Counted from the stretch's first letter, positions 1 to 5,445 are shown. The stretch: DNA of 5,445 nucleotides from an uncultured Flavobacteriales bacterium (GCA_903899795.1 CAIUKX010000223.1:1-5445), one strand, 5' to 3'. A program made the numbers and translations. The notes: generated from the letters alone by a model not told the origin.

Positions 1-1
1 G

Positions 2-70
2 GAGTATGTTAGTCTATCTGCTCTTGGTTTGATGGATAAATTAGGTGAGGATTCGGAATATAATGGGTAG
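2..70 (+). CDS. C-terminal end of an unidentified protein (5' part outside window)
   Basis: Frame 2 on the + strand is open from the window edge to a TAG at 68-70, giving the tail EYVSLSALGLMDKLGEDSEY-NG. The alternating small, hydrophobic and charged residues (SALGLMDKLGEDSE) would fit an alpha-helix such as the end of a HEAT-type helical repeat. Only 22 residues are visible, so this is a guess about fold, not a family assignment. The competing minus-strand reading is broken by stops at 9-11 and 129-131. No terminator hairpin follows the stop. Function unknown. Confidence 0.4.
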   Translation, partial: EYVSLSALGLMDKLGEDSEYNG

Positions 71-84
71 CTGACATTTTTCCT

Positions 85-328
85 ATAGCAAATTGACTTA
101 TTGCCTTTGCATTTATAAATATTGGATTTTAAAGTTGTGAAATCGCATTAGAATTTATATTTATTGCATCCTCATCTTTAGAATTGCCACAAGAAAGTTG
201 ATTTATTGCCTTTGTATTTATAGATATTGGATTTAAAAGTTGTGATATCGCATTTGAATTTATATTTATTGCATCATCATCTTTAGAATTAGCATTAGAA
301 AGTTGTGTTATTGCAATTAAATATAGGT
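85..328. repeat. Degenerate tandem repeat, 105-bp period, about 2.3 copies
   Basis: The string AAAGTTGTGA recurs at 131-140 and 236-245, exactly 105 bp apart, and the flanking sequence aligns over about 90 bases with roughly ten substitutions and no indels by eye. A third, partial copy continues toward base 85. The period is 35 codons. Each unit also contains two related half-units, read on the minus strand as I-N-x-x-A-I-x-Q-L (INSNAISQL and INTKAINQL). The absence of indels and the multiple-of-three period suggest that the repeat grew as coding sequence on the minus strand; the + strand is full of stops across it. Confidence 0.75.
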
Positions 329-338
329 AGTCTCCCAT
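129..338 (-). CDS. Short repeat protein, 69 aa, probably truncated; function unknown
   Basis: The ATG at 336-338 opens a 69-codon frame ending in TAA (129-131). The product starts MGDYLYLIAITQLSNANSKD and then consists of a 35-residue repeat rich in Ile, Asn and Ser with acidic patches (SKDDDA, SKDEDA). There is no signal peptide and no transmembrane segment. The stop falls inside a repeat: the equivalent codon in the preceding copy is TTA (Leu), here TAA. Beyond the stop the same frame stays recognisable as repeat (NPIFINAKAISQF) and runs on to the next stop at 9-11. This looks like a longer repeat protein inactivated or shortened by a point change. No convincing promoter or ribosome-binding site is seen upstream. 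It may also be non-coding repeat DNA that happens to be open. I do not recognise a family. Confidence 0.35.
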   Translation of the reverse strand: MGDYLYLIAITQLSNANSKDDDAININSNAISQLLNPISINTKAINQLSCGNSKDEDAININSNAISQL

Positions 339-426
339 AAAGTGTGTAAACAGGATTGATTATAGGTATTACATCAACAATTCGATCCTATTTATTACTT
401 TGGTATTCAGAAATGTTTGAATCCAT

Positions 427-732
427 ATGTCACTACCATTTTCAAAATATGTAGTATTCAAAAAGAAATCAGATTTACTCAAAATAGTAGCTGGTTATTG
501 CATCATTCTATTATTTGCTGCTTCACCGATTTTAATTGCTATTGTTGGTTGCGCAATTGAAGAAAAAGTCAAAGGACATGCAGTTAATGAAGGTAATAGC
601 GGTATTTTTGCTTTTGGTTGGTTGGCTTTGCTTACAATTCCAGCAGGGCTGGTGTTGATCATTCTTTGGACAATTACATCGGTACAAAGTGTGATTTTGT
701 TTCTCAATGAAAGAAGTAAAAAGATAACCTGA
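427..732 (+). CDS. Small two-helix inner-membrane protein, 101 aa, function unknown
   Basis: The product has two hydrophobic segments, about residues 19-43 (IVAGYCIILLFAASPILIAI and following) and about 61-83, possibly continuing to 93 (WLALLTIPAGLVLIILW). The N-terminus carries FKKKSD before helix 1 and the C-terminus ends NERSKKIT, so the positive-inside rule predicts both ends in the cytoplasm and a short charged loop (EEKVKGHAVNEGNSG) in the periplasm. There are no catalytic or metal-binding motifs and no recognised domain. The start is the first ATG of the frame, and no Shine-Dalgarno sequence is visible, as is usual in Bacteroidota. The next gene begins 80 bp downstream on the same strand but appears to have its own promoter. 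The overlapping minus-strand reading at 495-761 is judged a shadow because this frame gives the coherent membrane topology. Confidence 0.65.
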   Translation: MSLPFSKYVVFKKKSDLLKIVAGYCIILLFAASPILIAIVGCAIEEKVKGHAVNEGNSGIFAFGWLALLTIPAGLVLIILWTITSVQSVILFLNERSKKIT

Positions 733-776
733 TATGGGGCTTCAAAAAAATCTGAAAGCAATACGCTAACTATTCT

Positions 777-784
777 TACGTTTG
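777..784 (+). promoter_or_regulatory. Candidate -7 promoter box TACGTTTG for the hydrolase gene
   Basis: This is an exact match to the Bacteroidota sigma-ABfr -7 consensus TAnnTTTG, 28 bp before the ATG at 813, which would give a leader of about 20 nt. A purine-rich stretch GAAGAAAG (799-806) sits 6 nt before the start codon. No TTG-type -33 element is visible at the expected distance upstream, so the assignment rests on the -7 box and its position. Confidence 0.4.
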
Positions 785-812
785 TAATTCATAAAATTGA
801 AGAAAGTAAATC

Positions 813-1742
813 ATGAAGTGGACGTTTATATTTTTTGCATTGACATTTTTGTCAGGTAACGCAATCTTTTCACAATCGGTAAAGAAAGTTGTTCTCAATC
901 CGGCTGATTTTTACAGCGGATACTACCTCACAGTCGAGCCGCAAAGTGATTCGATTGCTGGAGTTTTAGTGCTGATTGCTGGTTTTGGACAAATTCCTGA
1001 GAATACATTACCCGAAACTAAATTGCAAAATGTAGCCTATGTAAACAATATTCTAACAATCTCTTTTGCCGGTGGAAATAAACTGTATGCCGATTCCATT
1101 ACACAAGCCAACCTGACAGCGGTAATTAAAGATGTACTTTCAAAATACAAAGTGAAACCTGATCATTTTGTTCTTGGAGGTTATTCTGCCGGAGGAATGA
1201 TAGCATTAAGGTATGTTGAATTGTGCAATGAATTTCCAAGTAAGTTTCCGATCCAACCAAAAGGAGTTTTTATGGTCGATTCACCGATTGATATCTTTAC
1301 GATTTGGGATCAGCTTCAGGAAAGTGCAACAAACAAATATTCCGAATTGGCTTTAGAAGAAGCTGAAAGGGCAATGGCTCACATCAAAAATGATTATGGT
1401 GTCCCAAAAGAGAATAGCAAGGTGTATGCTAAACTGACCGCTTTTAGTATGAATAAAGAATACAGCCAAAACGAAAAACACTTAAAAAACACGGCTGTAA
1501 GAGCCTACCACGATGTGGATATTGCCTGGCGTTTAAAGAACAGAAACCAGACAGTACACAATTCGAATTATGAAGTAACGGCAGAATTGATCAACCGTTT
1601 ATTACTGATGGGGAACGATAAAGCTGAATTTATGCAAACATTCCAAACAGGTTATAGATCCAATGGACAAAGACATCCGCACTCATGGTCAATCGTAAAT
1701 GAAGTGGAATTTATACAGTGGATGAAAGAGTTGATCAAATAA
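813..1742 (+). CDS. Secreted alpha/beta-hydrolase (esterase/lipase-like), 309 aa
   Basis: Residues 1 to about 21 form a signal peptide (MKWTFIFFALTFLSGNAIFSQ) with no lipobox, so the product should be released to the periplasm or outside. The mature part has alpha/beta-hydrolase layout: a beta-strand followed by a possible oxyanion-hole segment (VLVLIAGFGQ, 51-60), then the nucleophile elbow G-G-Y-S-A-G-G (122-128) with Ser125 as predicted nucleophile. The acid is probably Asp234 or Asp236 in VRAYHDVDIAW, and the general base His290 (or His288) in RHPHSWSIV near the C-terminus, the usual order Ser-Asp-His. The segment between about 160 and 225 is helical and charged and may be a lid. Substrate cannot be told: carboxylesterase, peptidase-type or other serine hydrolase are all possible. 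It lies 80 bp after the small membrane gene and converges on the T9SS gene. Confidence 0.8.
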   Translation: MKWTFIFFALTFLSGNAIFSQSVKKVVLNPADFYSGYYLTVEPQSDSIAGVLVLIAGFGQIPENTLPETKLQNVAYVNNILTISFAGGNKLYADSITQANLTAVIKDVLSKYKVKPDHFVLGGYSAGGMIALRYVELCNEFPSKFPIQPKGVFMVDSPIDIFTIWDQLQESATNKYSELALEEAERAMAHIKNDYGVPKENSKVYAKLTAFSMNKEYSQNEKHLKNTAVRAYHDVDIAWRLKNRNQTVHNSNYEVTAELINRLLLMGNDKAEFMQTFQTGYRSNGQRHPHSWSIVNEVEFIQWMKELIK

Positions 1743-1780
1743 ACTAGCTAATTAAAACTAGCAACACAATTTTTTAACGC

Positions 1781-1828
1781 AAAAAAGGCACAAACTGTTG
1801 TTTTCTTTTGAAAATTCAGTCTGTGCCT
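1781..1828 (-). terminator. Rho-independent terminator, oriented for the minus-strand T9SS gene
   Basis: Arms AGGCACAAACTG (1786-1797) and CAGTCTGTGCCT (1817-1828) form a 12-bp stem, with a smaller inner stem TTTTC/GAAAA (1801-1805, 1810-1814) in the loop. The single imperfect position (1793/1821) is A-C in a + strand transcript but G-U, hence paired, in a minus-strand transcript. The stem is followed on the minus strand by six T (complement of 1781-1786). On the + strand it is followed only by the poor tract GTTTATTATAA. It therefore primarily ends transcription of the gene at 2739-1852, 23 bp past its stop, and may partly serve the hydrolase from the other side. Confidence 0.75.
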
Positions 1829-1851
1829 GTTTATTATAAAATAATTACGAA

Positions 1852-2739
1852 TTATTCGATCACAATTTTGCGTTCTTCAACCGCTTCAGATGAAGTGATT
1901 TTAACAATGTATTGTCCTTTTGAAAGACCTTTCGCATCGATGGTGTGTAGTACTGTTCCATTCATTACTTCCACTTCTTTTGAAGAAATAACCGCCCCTT
2001 TCATGTCCAATAATTCAATCGTTGCTGTTTTGGATGCAGATCCGTTGATTTCCACTTTGACAATATCAGAAGTTGGATTTGGGAATACATTGATGGATGA
2101 ATTGATAGAACCAATAGTCGGTAAACCTGCCACAGATCCAGTGAAAGCCAAGCCATCAACATATAAGTAATCGTTATTGGTTGGTGCAGATCCACTTGCT
2201 GCTAATAAGATGATAGCACTGTCTGGAACATTTGAACTTGTATACGTAAAGTTGATGATGAATGATGACCAACTCATTGCCATTCCGCTCAAAGTTTGAG
2301 TAGCAGTTGCAATTGTTTCTCGCTGATGAGTTGTAGAATTCCATTTTGTTAGCATAGCAGAAACAGATCCTTGACTGGATCCCATGATCATGTGTTGCCA
2401 TTTACCTGTTAAAGAAACAGGTTGACCTGTGTATGCAAAACCAGATTTTGGTTGCATCGTAACAGGATCGATAACACCACTAACAGCAACCCCATTCACA
2501 ACAGTTGGTCCAACCGTTTTTGAAGTTAACTTCAGGTAGTATGACCCAACATTTCCAGGAGATCCTTTTGTTGCTGTATATACGCTGGCAACATTTGTAG
2601 TTGGATTCATTGTAGACCAGCCATCAGGAGTTTCGTATGAACCAACAGTTGTCCATGTTTCGAAACTTGCATTAGGGATTTGTGCGAATGTTGTTGAAAG
2701 TGTAGCAATCGCTACGATTGAAAGTATTGACTTTTTCAT
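1852..2739 (-). CDS. T9SS type A sorting domain protein with jelly-roll-like N-terminal domain, 295 aa
   Basis: Residues 1-20 are a Sec signal peptide (MKKSILSIVAIATLSTTFAQ). Residues about 21-200 form a beta-rich domain beginning IPNASFETWT, with PDGW at 38-41, and closing with DYLYVDGLAF (190-199). That opening and closing pattern is typical of the carbohydrate-binding-like jelly-roll domains (PCMD-like) found in secreted Bacteroidota proteins; assignment is by resemblance only. After a linker, about residues 217-295 are a type A T9SS C-terminal signal: VFPNPTSD (218-225), IELLDMKGAVI (241-251), GLSKGQYIVKI (271-281) and the final RKIVIE. In this family the signal directs passage through the outer membrane and is then removed, usually with attachment to surface lipopolysaccharide. 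No catalytic residues are evident, so a binding or adhesin role is more likely than an enzyme. The ATG is preceded by an A-rich leader (GCAAAAAAATAATCAA), usual for flavobacteria. Confidence 0.88.
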   Translation of the reverse strand: MKKSILSIVAIATLSTTFAQIPNASFETWTTVGSYETPDGWSTMNPTTNVASVYTATKGSPGNVGSYYLKLTSKTVGPTVVNGVAVSGVIDPVTMQPKSGFAYTGQPVSLTGKWQHMIMGSSQGSVSAMLTKWNSTTHQRETIATATQTLSGMAMSWSSFIINFTYTSSNVPDSAIILLAASGSAPTNNDYLYVDGLAFTGSVAGLPTIGSINSSINVFPNPTSDIVKVEINGSASKTATIELLDMKGAVISSKEVEVMNGTVLHTIDAKGLSKGQYIVKITSSEAVEERKIVIE

Positions 2740-2802
2740 TTGATTATTTTTTTGCGTTTAAATAATATGATTCCAGTGAAGGTAGGATTGATCTACTTTG
2801 AC

Positions 2803-2818
2803 TTGTAAAAGTTGTAAA
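2803..2818. repeat. Direct repeat TTGTAAA x2, 9-bp spacing, between two minus-strand genes
   Basis: TTGTAAA occurs at 2803-2809 and 2812-2818 in the 79-bp gap between the end of the HYC_CC_PP gene and the start of the T9SS gene. Paired short direct repeats upstream of a start codon can be a regulator site, but in AT-rich DNA they also arise by chance. No clear TAnnTTTG box for the T9SS gene is seen in this gap, so the two genes may be co-transcribed. Confidence 0.2.
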
Positions 2819-3211
2819 TCATATGATTAAAACCCGGTTAAAAAGATAAACAGGGGTTTTTGTTTTTTTAGGAGGGGAATGGTAATTTGCAGGGATTTCC
2901 TGTGTCGAAAAATCCTGAATCTCTTTAGAAACAATAGGGAAAATAAGTGCTGGTTCTGATAAACTTTTTGAATCAAATTTTACTTGAAGTGTTTGACTGT
3001 CCAGTTGTTTTTCTTTAACTTTTACAAAGGTAGTTTTATCATGACAACAACCATCTTCTTCCATATCCGAACCGCAACAAGCGCTTTCATCGATGGGTTG
3101 AAAGAATGAAATTTCTTTGATTGCTCCACCACAGTAATGCATATGAATTGCAAACCCTGAAGAAACGATCAGGTAAAAAGTACAAAACAAGAGTATAAAA
3201 AATACTTTCAT
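2819..3211 (-). CDS. HYC_CC_PP family protein, exported Cys-rich small protein, 130 aa
   Basis: A signal peptide spans about residues 1-21 (MKVFFILLFCTFYLIVSSGF-A). The mature protein shows in order the motifs that name this Bacteroidota family: HMHYCGG (23-29, with His25-Tyr26-Cys27), a first Cys pair ACCGSD (45-46), a second Cys pair GCCHDK (55-56, followed by His57), and near the C-terminus SPPKK (Pro113-Pro114), ending in the hydrophobic tail FNRVLII. Five cysteines and several histidines within about 35 residues suggest metal (copper or zinc) binding or disulfide structure; this is inference, as I know of no characterised member. Family members are often encoded next to TonB-dependent receptors, but none is present here. 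The gene has its own candidate promoter and precedes the T9SS gene by 79 bp on the same strand. Confidence 0.8.
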   Translation of the reverse strand: MKVFFILLFCTFYLIVSSGFAIHMHYCGGAIKEISFFQPIDESACCGSDMEEDGCCHDKTTFVKVKEKQLDSQTLQVKFDSKSLSEPALIFPIVSKEIQDFSTQEIPANYHSPPKKTKTPVYLFNRVLII

Positions 3212-3230
3212 AGGAGCATGCAGAATTGGC

Positions 3231-3238
3231 CAAATATA
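3231..3238 (-). promoter_or_regulatory. Candidate -7 promoter box TATATTTG for the HYC_CC_PP gene
   Basis: Read on the minus strand this is an exact TAnnTTTG match, 19 bp before the ATG at 3211-3209, giving a leader of roughly 12 nt. No TTG-type -33 element is seen at normal spacing. It lies in the 166-bp divergent region shared with lnt. On the lnt side the best match I find is TCTTTTTG at 3356-3363, which is too close to the ATG at 3378 to be convincing. Confidence 0.45.
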
Positions 3239-3377
3239 CTAATAATTCAGTTTAGTTGCTGAGGAATAAAATGTTAAAATTGGAATCTCATTTATACAGT
3301 ATACCTTAAATTCTGATAGCACCAGTCTTGCGTCCAACAGTCTTTAATCTTCTCGTCTTTTTGTTTACTTTTACAGC

Positions 3378-4988
3378 ATGAGACAATTGACGATCCAAAA
3401 AAGATATATATTGAGTTTTCTTTCAGGACTCTTGATGGTCTTTTCGTTTCCTTTCACAGGAAGTTTGACTCCCTTGGTTTTTGTTTCATGGATTCCTTTG
3501 TTGTTGGTTGAATCGTATATTACCAGCCAAAAATACCGTTCGTCAAAAGTATACATCCATGCTTTCATTACATTTTTCACTTACAATCTAGGCTCTACCT
3601 GGTGGATTTGGAATGCTGATCCTGCTGGTGCAGTTATGGCAATTGTCCTGAATGCTTTGTTCATGGCTTTTGTGTTTTTTCTGTTTCACCGTTTTCGTAA
3701 AGGATTACCGGGAAATCAAGGTTATTTGCTTTTGCTTGCTTTTTGGATTGCTTTTGAATTTGTACATTATCACTGGGAATTATCTTGGCCGTGGCTACAG
3801 TTTGGTAATGTTTTTTCAATCACACCTTCTTTCGTACAGTGGTTTGCATATACAGGTGTACTCGGAGGAACATTATGGGTGCTCACAACCAATATTCTCG
3901 GATTTTTCATTCTTCAAAAAATCTATCTGAAATCGGAGAACTGGAAGTCACAAATCAAATGGATCTTTGCTTTTTCTTCAGTACTATTTGTACCACTTTT
4001 TCTCTCACTGTATCAGTATTCATCCTATCAGGAAAAAATAAATCAGGTAGAAATTGTTGTAGTTCAACCGAATATTGATCCCTATAATGAGAAGTTTTCT
4101 TCGGATCTGAAACCACAATTGGATAAAATTTTCAATTTGGCAGATCAGCAGGTAACATCTAAAACACAATTTATTCTTGCACCTGAAACAGCAATCAGTG
4201 CTGCATTTTATGAACAGGATTTTCGCTCATTGCCTTTTTATAGCTATCTGCTTAAGAGAAAAAAGAACTGGCATCATGCTGCATTCTTAACTGGGGCTTC
4301 TACTTTTAGATATTATGATAAACCCTATTCAATTGCTTCTCGACCGATGGAAGGAGGTCCCGGATTTTACGAAAGTTATAATACTTCTTTGTTACTAGAT
4401 GAAAACAACAAAGAGTTTTTCGTTCATAAATCCAAACTGGTTTTAGGAGTAGAAAAAATTCCTTTCCGTTCCATTTTTCCTCAATTGGAAGAATTGGCTA
4501 TTAACCTTGGCGGAGCTTCTGGATCATTAGGAACTGAAAAAGCACCGAAAATTATGGAAGCCAATAAAACGCGATTTGCACCTTCCGTTTGCTATGAATC
4601 AATTTATGGTGAATTCATTGCCCGACAAGTCAACAAAGGAGCGGAATTAATTTTCGTGATCACCAATGATGGATGGTGGAAAGATACGCCAGGGTATAAA
4701 CAGCACGCTAGTTTTTCCAGATTAAGAGCCATTGAAAATCGAAGAAGCGTTGCACGATCAGCGAATACGGGAATCAGCTCTTTCATCAACCAGCGGGGAG
4801 ATGTACTTCAATCTACCGGATGGTGGGTGCCAGCTTCAATCCGGCAGAAGCTAAACAAAAATTCAGAATTGACATTCTATGCTAAATACGGAGATTACAT
4901 TGGAAAATTGATGGGATTCGTTTCGGTAATAGCTGTCGTCGTTCTTTCGTTCAAGAAGTTTCTAGTATTGATGGCAAAGCGAAAGTAA
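3378..4988 (+). CDS. lnt: Apolipoprotein N-acyltransferase (Lnt), 536 aa
   Basis: Lnt transfers an acyl chain from phospholipid to the N-terminal diacylglyceryl-cysteine of lipoproteins in the inner membrane, the last step of lipoprotein maturation after Lgt and LspA. The N-terminal half is multi-spanning membrane sequence (about residues 10-220) including the conserved SWPWLQFGN (136-144). The nitrilase-like catalytic domain spans about 224-490, starting VEIVVVQPNI. The triad expected from E. coli Lnt (Glu267, Lys335, Cys387) maps to Glu270 in LAPET, Lys351 in VHKSKLV and Cys405 in PSVCYESIYGE. Glu359 and Glu407 match the further conserved Glu343 and Glu389. ITNDGWW (428-434), RAIENRRSVARSANTGIS (450-467) and a last C-terminal membrane helix (about 511-531) complete the family layout. 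Length is normal. One oddity: the loop after Lys351 reads LVLGVE, where LVPGVE or LVPFGE is usual. The start is the first ATG; no Shine-Dalgarno sequence. The stop lies 3 bp from the stop of the convergent DUF4476 gene, with no terminator between. Confidence 0.97.
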   Translation: MRQLTIQKRYILSFLSGLLMVFSFPFTGSLTPLVFVSWIPLLLVESYITSQKYRSSKVYIHAFITFFTYNLGSTWWIWNADPAGAVMAIVLNALFMAFVFFLFHRFRKGLPGNQGYLLLLAFWIAFEFVHYHWELSWPWLQFGNVFSITPSFVQWFAYTGVLGGTLWVLTTNILGFFILQKIYLKSENWKSQIKWIFAFSSVLFVPLFLSLYQYSSYQEKINQVEIVVVQPNIDPYNEKFSSDLKPQLDKIFNLADQQVTSKTQFILAPETAISAAFYEQDFRSLPFYSYLLKRKKNWHHAAFLTGASTFRYYDKPYSIASRPMEGGPGFYESYNTSLLLDENNKEFFVHKSKLVLGVEKIPFRSIFPQLEELAINLGGASGSLGTEKAPKIMEANKTRFAPSVCYESIYGEFIARQVNKGAELIFVITNDGWWKDTPGYKQHASFSRLRAIENRRSVARSANTGISSFINQRGDVLQSTGWWVPASIRQKLNKNSELTFYAKYGDYIGKLMGFVSVIAVVVLSFKKFLVLMAKRK

Positions 4989-4991
4989 ACA

Positions 4992-5297
4992 TCACTGACC
5001 AACCTTTGATTCGATAAAATTATCCAATTCCGTTTTAGCGGATTCTGAAGTTAATCCATCCGAAACGTCATAGTAACTTCTTTTATCAGTTGTGAAATCG
5101 TAGGCAAATTTTGAAAAATCCAATTTTGTAGATTCAAAGGTGAACAATTGCATCACATCAACAATCTGAGCAGGGGATAAGCAATTGTTTTGAGTCACTT
5201 GTTTTGCCATTGCTAATTTTGCGGTTTCACTGGCTGCATTTGTGATTGTAACTTTCGCAGATGCAAAAACAGTTGTTTGCATAGCCATTCCACACAT
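4992..5297 (-). CDS. DUF4476 domain protein, 101 aa, apparently lacking its N-terminal signal peptide
   Basis: The sequence has the helical-repeat pattern of the Bacteroidota DUF4476 family. A first unit is FASAKVTITNAASETAK and following to QVTQNNC (residues 11-39). A second is LSPAQIVDVMQLFTFESTK with LDFSKFAYDFTTDK (40-72), and the end SYYDVSDGLTSESAKTELDN (75-93) closes the domain. Cys2 and Cys39 sit where family members commonly have a cysteine before each unit. DUF4476 proteins are normally exported, with a signal peptide; here similarity begins at about Cys2 and the frame hits a TGA (5312-5310) five codons before the ATG. The first ATG (5295-5297) has no visible ribosome-binding site; inner ATGs at residues 4 and 6 are alternatives. 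The break coincides with the start of the repeat block at 5294-5445, so the 5' end was probably lost by insertion, making this a likely pseudogene or an unexported remnant. Function of the family is unknown. Confidence 0.65.
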   Translation of the reverse strand: MCGMAMQTTVFASAKVTITNAASETAKLAMAKQVTQNNCLSPAQIVDVMQLFTFESTKLDFSKFAYDFTTDKRSYYDVSDGLTSESAKTELDNFIESKVGQ

Positions 5298-5445
5298 ATT
5301 TTGGGGTTTTCAAGGCTGGGAGGAATGAAACATGAAATCCACATATGTTGGGGTTGCTCAGCTGAGTGAAATGTAACCCTTATATGTCTGAGTCACACGT
5401 GAGAGCAAAATGTAACCCTGACATTCTTTGATCGAGCGGCAACCC
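5294..5445. repeat. Degenerate repeat block, possible terminal repeats of an IS21-like element
   Basis: Two related kinds of copy are visible. ATGTAACCCT occurs at 5371-5380 and 5410-5419 (39 bp apart), and ATGAAATCC at 5332-5340 is again 39 bp earlier. The longer match ACATATTTTGGGGTT (5294-5308) and ACATATGTTGGGGTT (5341-5355) recurs with one mismatch. A core GCTGRGWGRAATGWAAC can be aligned at 5315-5331 and 5361-5377, and a looser form GTGAGAGCAAAATGTAACCC at 5399-5418; GAGCGGCAACCC (5434-5445) may begin a further copy. By my count GC is about 46% over 5311-5445, visibly higher than in the neighbouring genes. No ORF of note crosses it. Several ~20-bp transposase-site repeats near each end are an established trait of IS21-family elements; assigning this block to such an end is inference, since no transposase lies in the window. 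Confidence 0.45.

Noticed and set aside
352..389. Imperfect inverted repeat AGGATTGA / TCGATCCT with a 22-base loop, followed by a T-rich stretch
   Set aside because: The stem is 8 bp with one wobble and a long loop, and no gene ends just before it on either strand; too weak to call a terminator or operator.
395..402. TTACTTTG as a -7 box for the small membrane protein
   Set aside because: It misses the key second A of TAnnTTTG and has no upstream element at normal spacing.
1743..1775. Repeated ACTAGC with GCTA/TAGC pairing and a T6 run, as a terminator for the hydrolase
   Set aside because: The stem is only 4 bp and the T run is 7 bases away from it; the hairpin at 1786-1828 is far stronger.
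1808..2170. 120-codon + strand open frame opposite the T9SS gene
   Set aside because: It lies antisense to a protein with clear signal peptide and sorting domain, has no recognisable features and includes the terminator arm in its first codons; a shadow.
3293..3303. Palindrome TATACAGTATA in the region between the HYC_CC_PP gene and lnt
   Set aside because: Only 5 bp per arm in AT-rich DNA and single copy; it could be an operator but is expected by chance at this composition.
5332..5376. Short + strand frame starting ATG at 5332 inside the repeat block
   Set aside because: It ends after 14 codons, has no visible ribosome-binding site and follows the repeat pattern rather than codon structure.
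5294..5445. CRISPR array from the spaced repeats
   Set aside because: The copies are short, imperfect and the intervening sequences are partly similar to each other; there are no uniform repeats or unique spacers, and no cas gene.

Overview
The window looks like a piece of an AT-rich Bacteroidota chromosome, most likely a Flavobacteriales relative (Crocinitomicaceae/Fluviicola-like at best guess). The evidence is a secreted protein with a type A type IX secretion (T9SS) sorting tail, a HYC_CC_PP-type cysteine protein, a DUF4476-type protein, a Bacteroidota-style apolipoprotein N-acyltransferase, A-rich rather than Shine-Dalgarno leaders, and two exact matches to the Bacteroidota -7 promoter box TAnnTTTG. 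No taxonomic marker gene is present, so the genus is a guess.

Layout, left to right. Bases 2-70 appear to be the last 22 codons of a + strand gene. Bases about 85-328 hold a degenerate 105-bp tandem repeat, open on the minus strand as a 69-codon ORF that a single-base change (TTA to TAA) seems to have cut short. Then come a small two-helix membrane protein (427-732, +) and a secreted alpha/beta hydrolase (813-1742, +) with its own candidate promoter. A strong hairpin (1781-1828) separates the hydrolase from two minus-strand genes that converge on it: a T9SS cargo protein (2739-1852) and, upstream of it, a small metal-motif HYC_CC_PP protein (3211-2819). A 166-bp divergent intergenic region separates these from lnt (3378-4988, +), the only gene whose biochemical role is clear. 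Three bases after the lnt stop, the convergent DUF4476 gene (5297-4992, -) ends. This gene lacks a signal peptide and meets an in-frame stop just upstream of its first ATG. Right there the DNA changes to a more GC-rich block of degenerate repeats (5294-5445), which I interpret tentatively as the multi-repeat end of an insertion sequence (IS21-like organisation) that continues beyond the window.

Functionally this is mostly a cell-envelope neighbourhood: lipoprotein maturation (Lnt), one T9SS-exported protein, a secreted hydrolase, an exported cysteine-rich protein and a small membrane protein. The genes do not form one pathway, and I see no defence system, CRISPR array, RNA gene or obviously new multi-gene system. 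The two stretches most worth a second look are the decaying repeat ORF at the left and the repeat block that seems to have decapitated the DUF4476 gene at the right.
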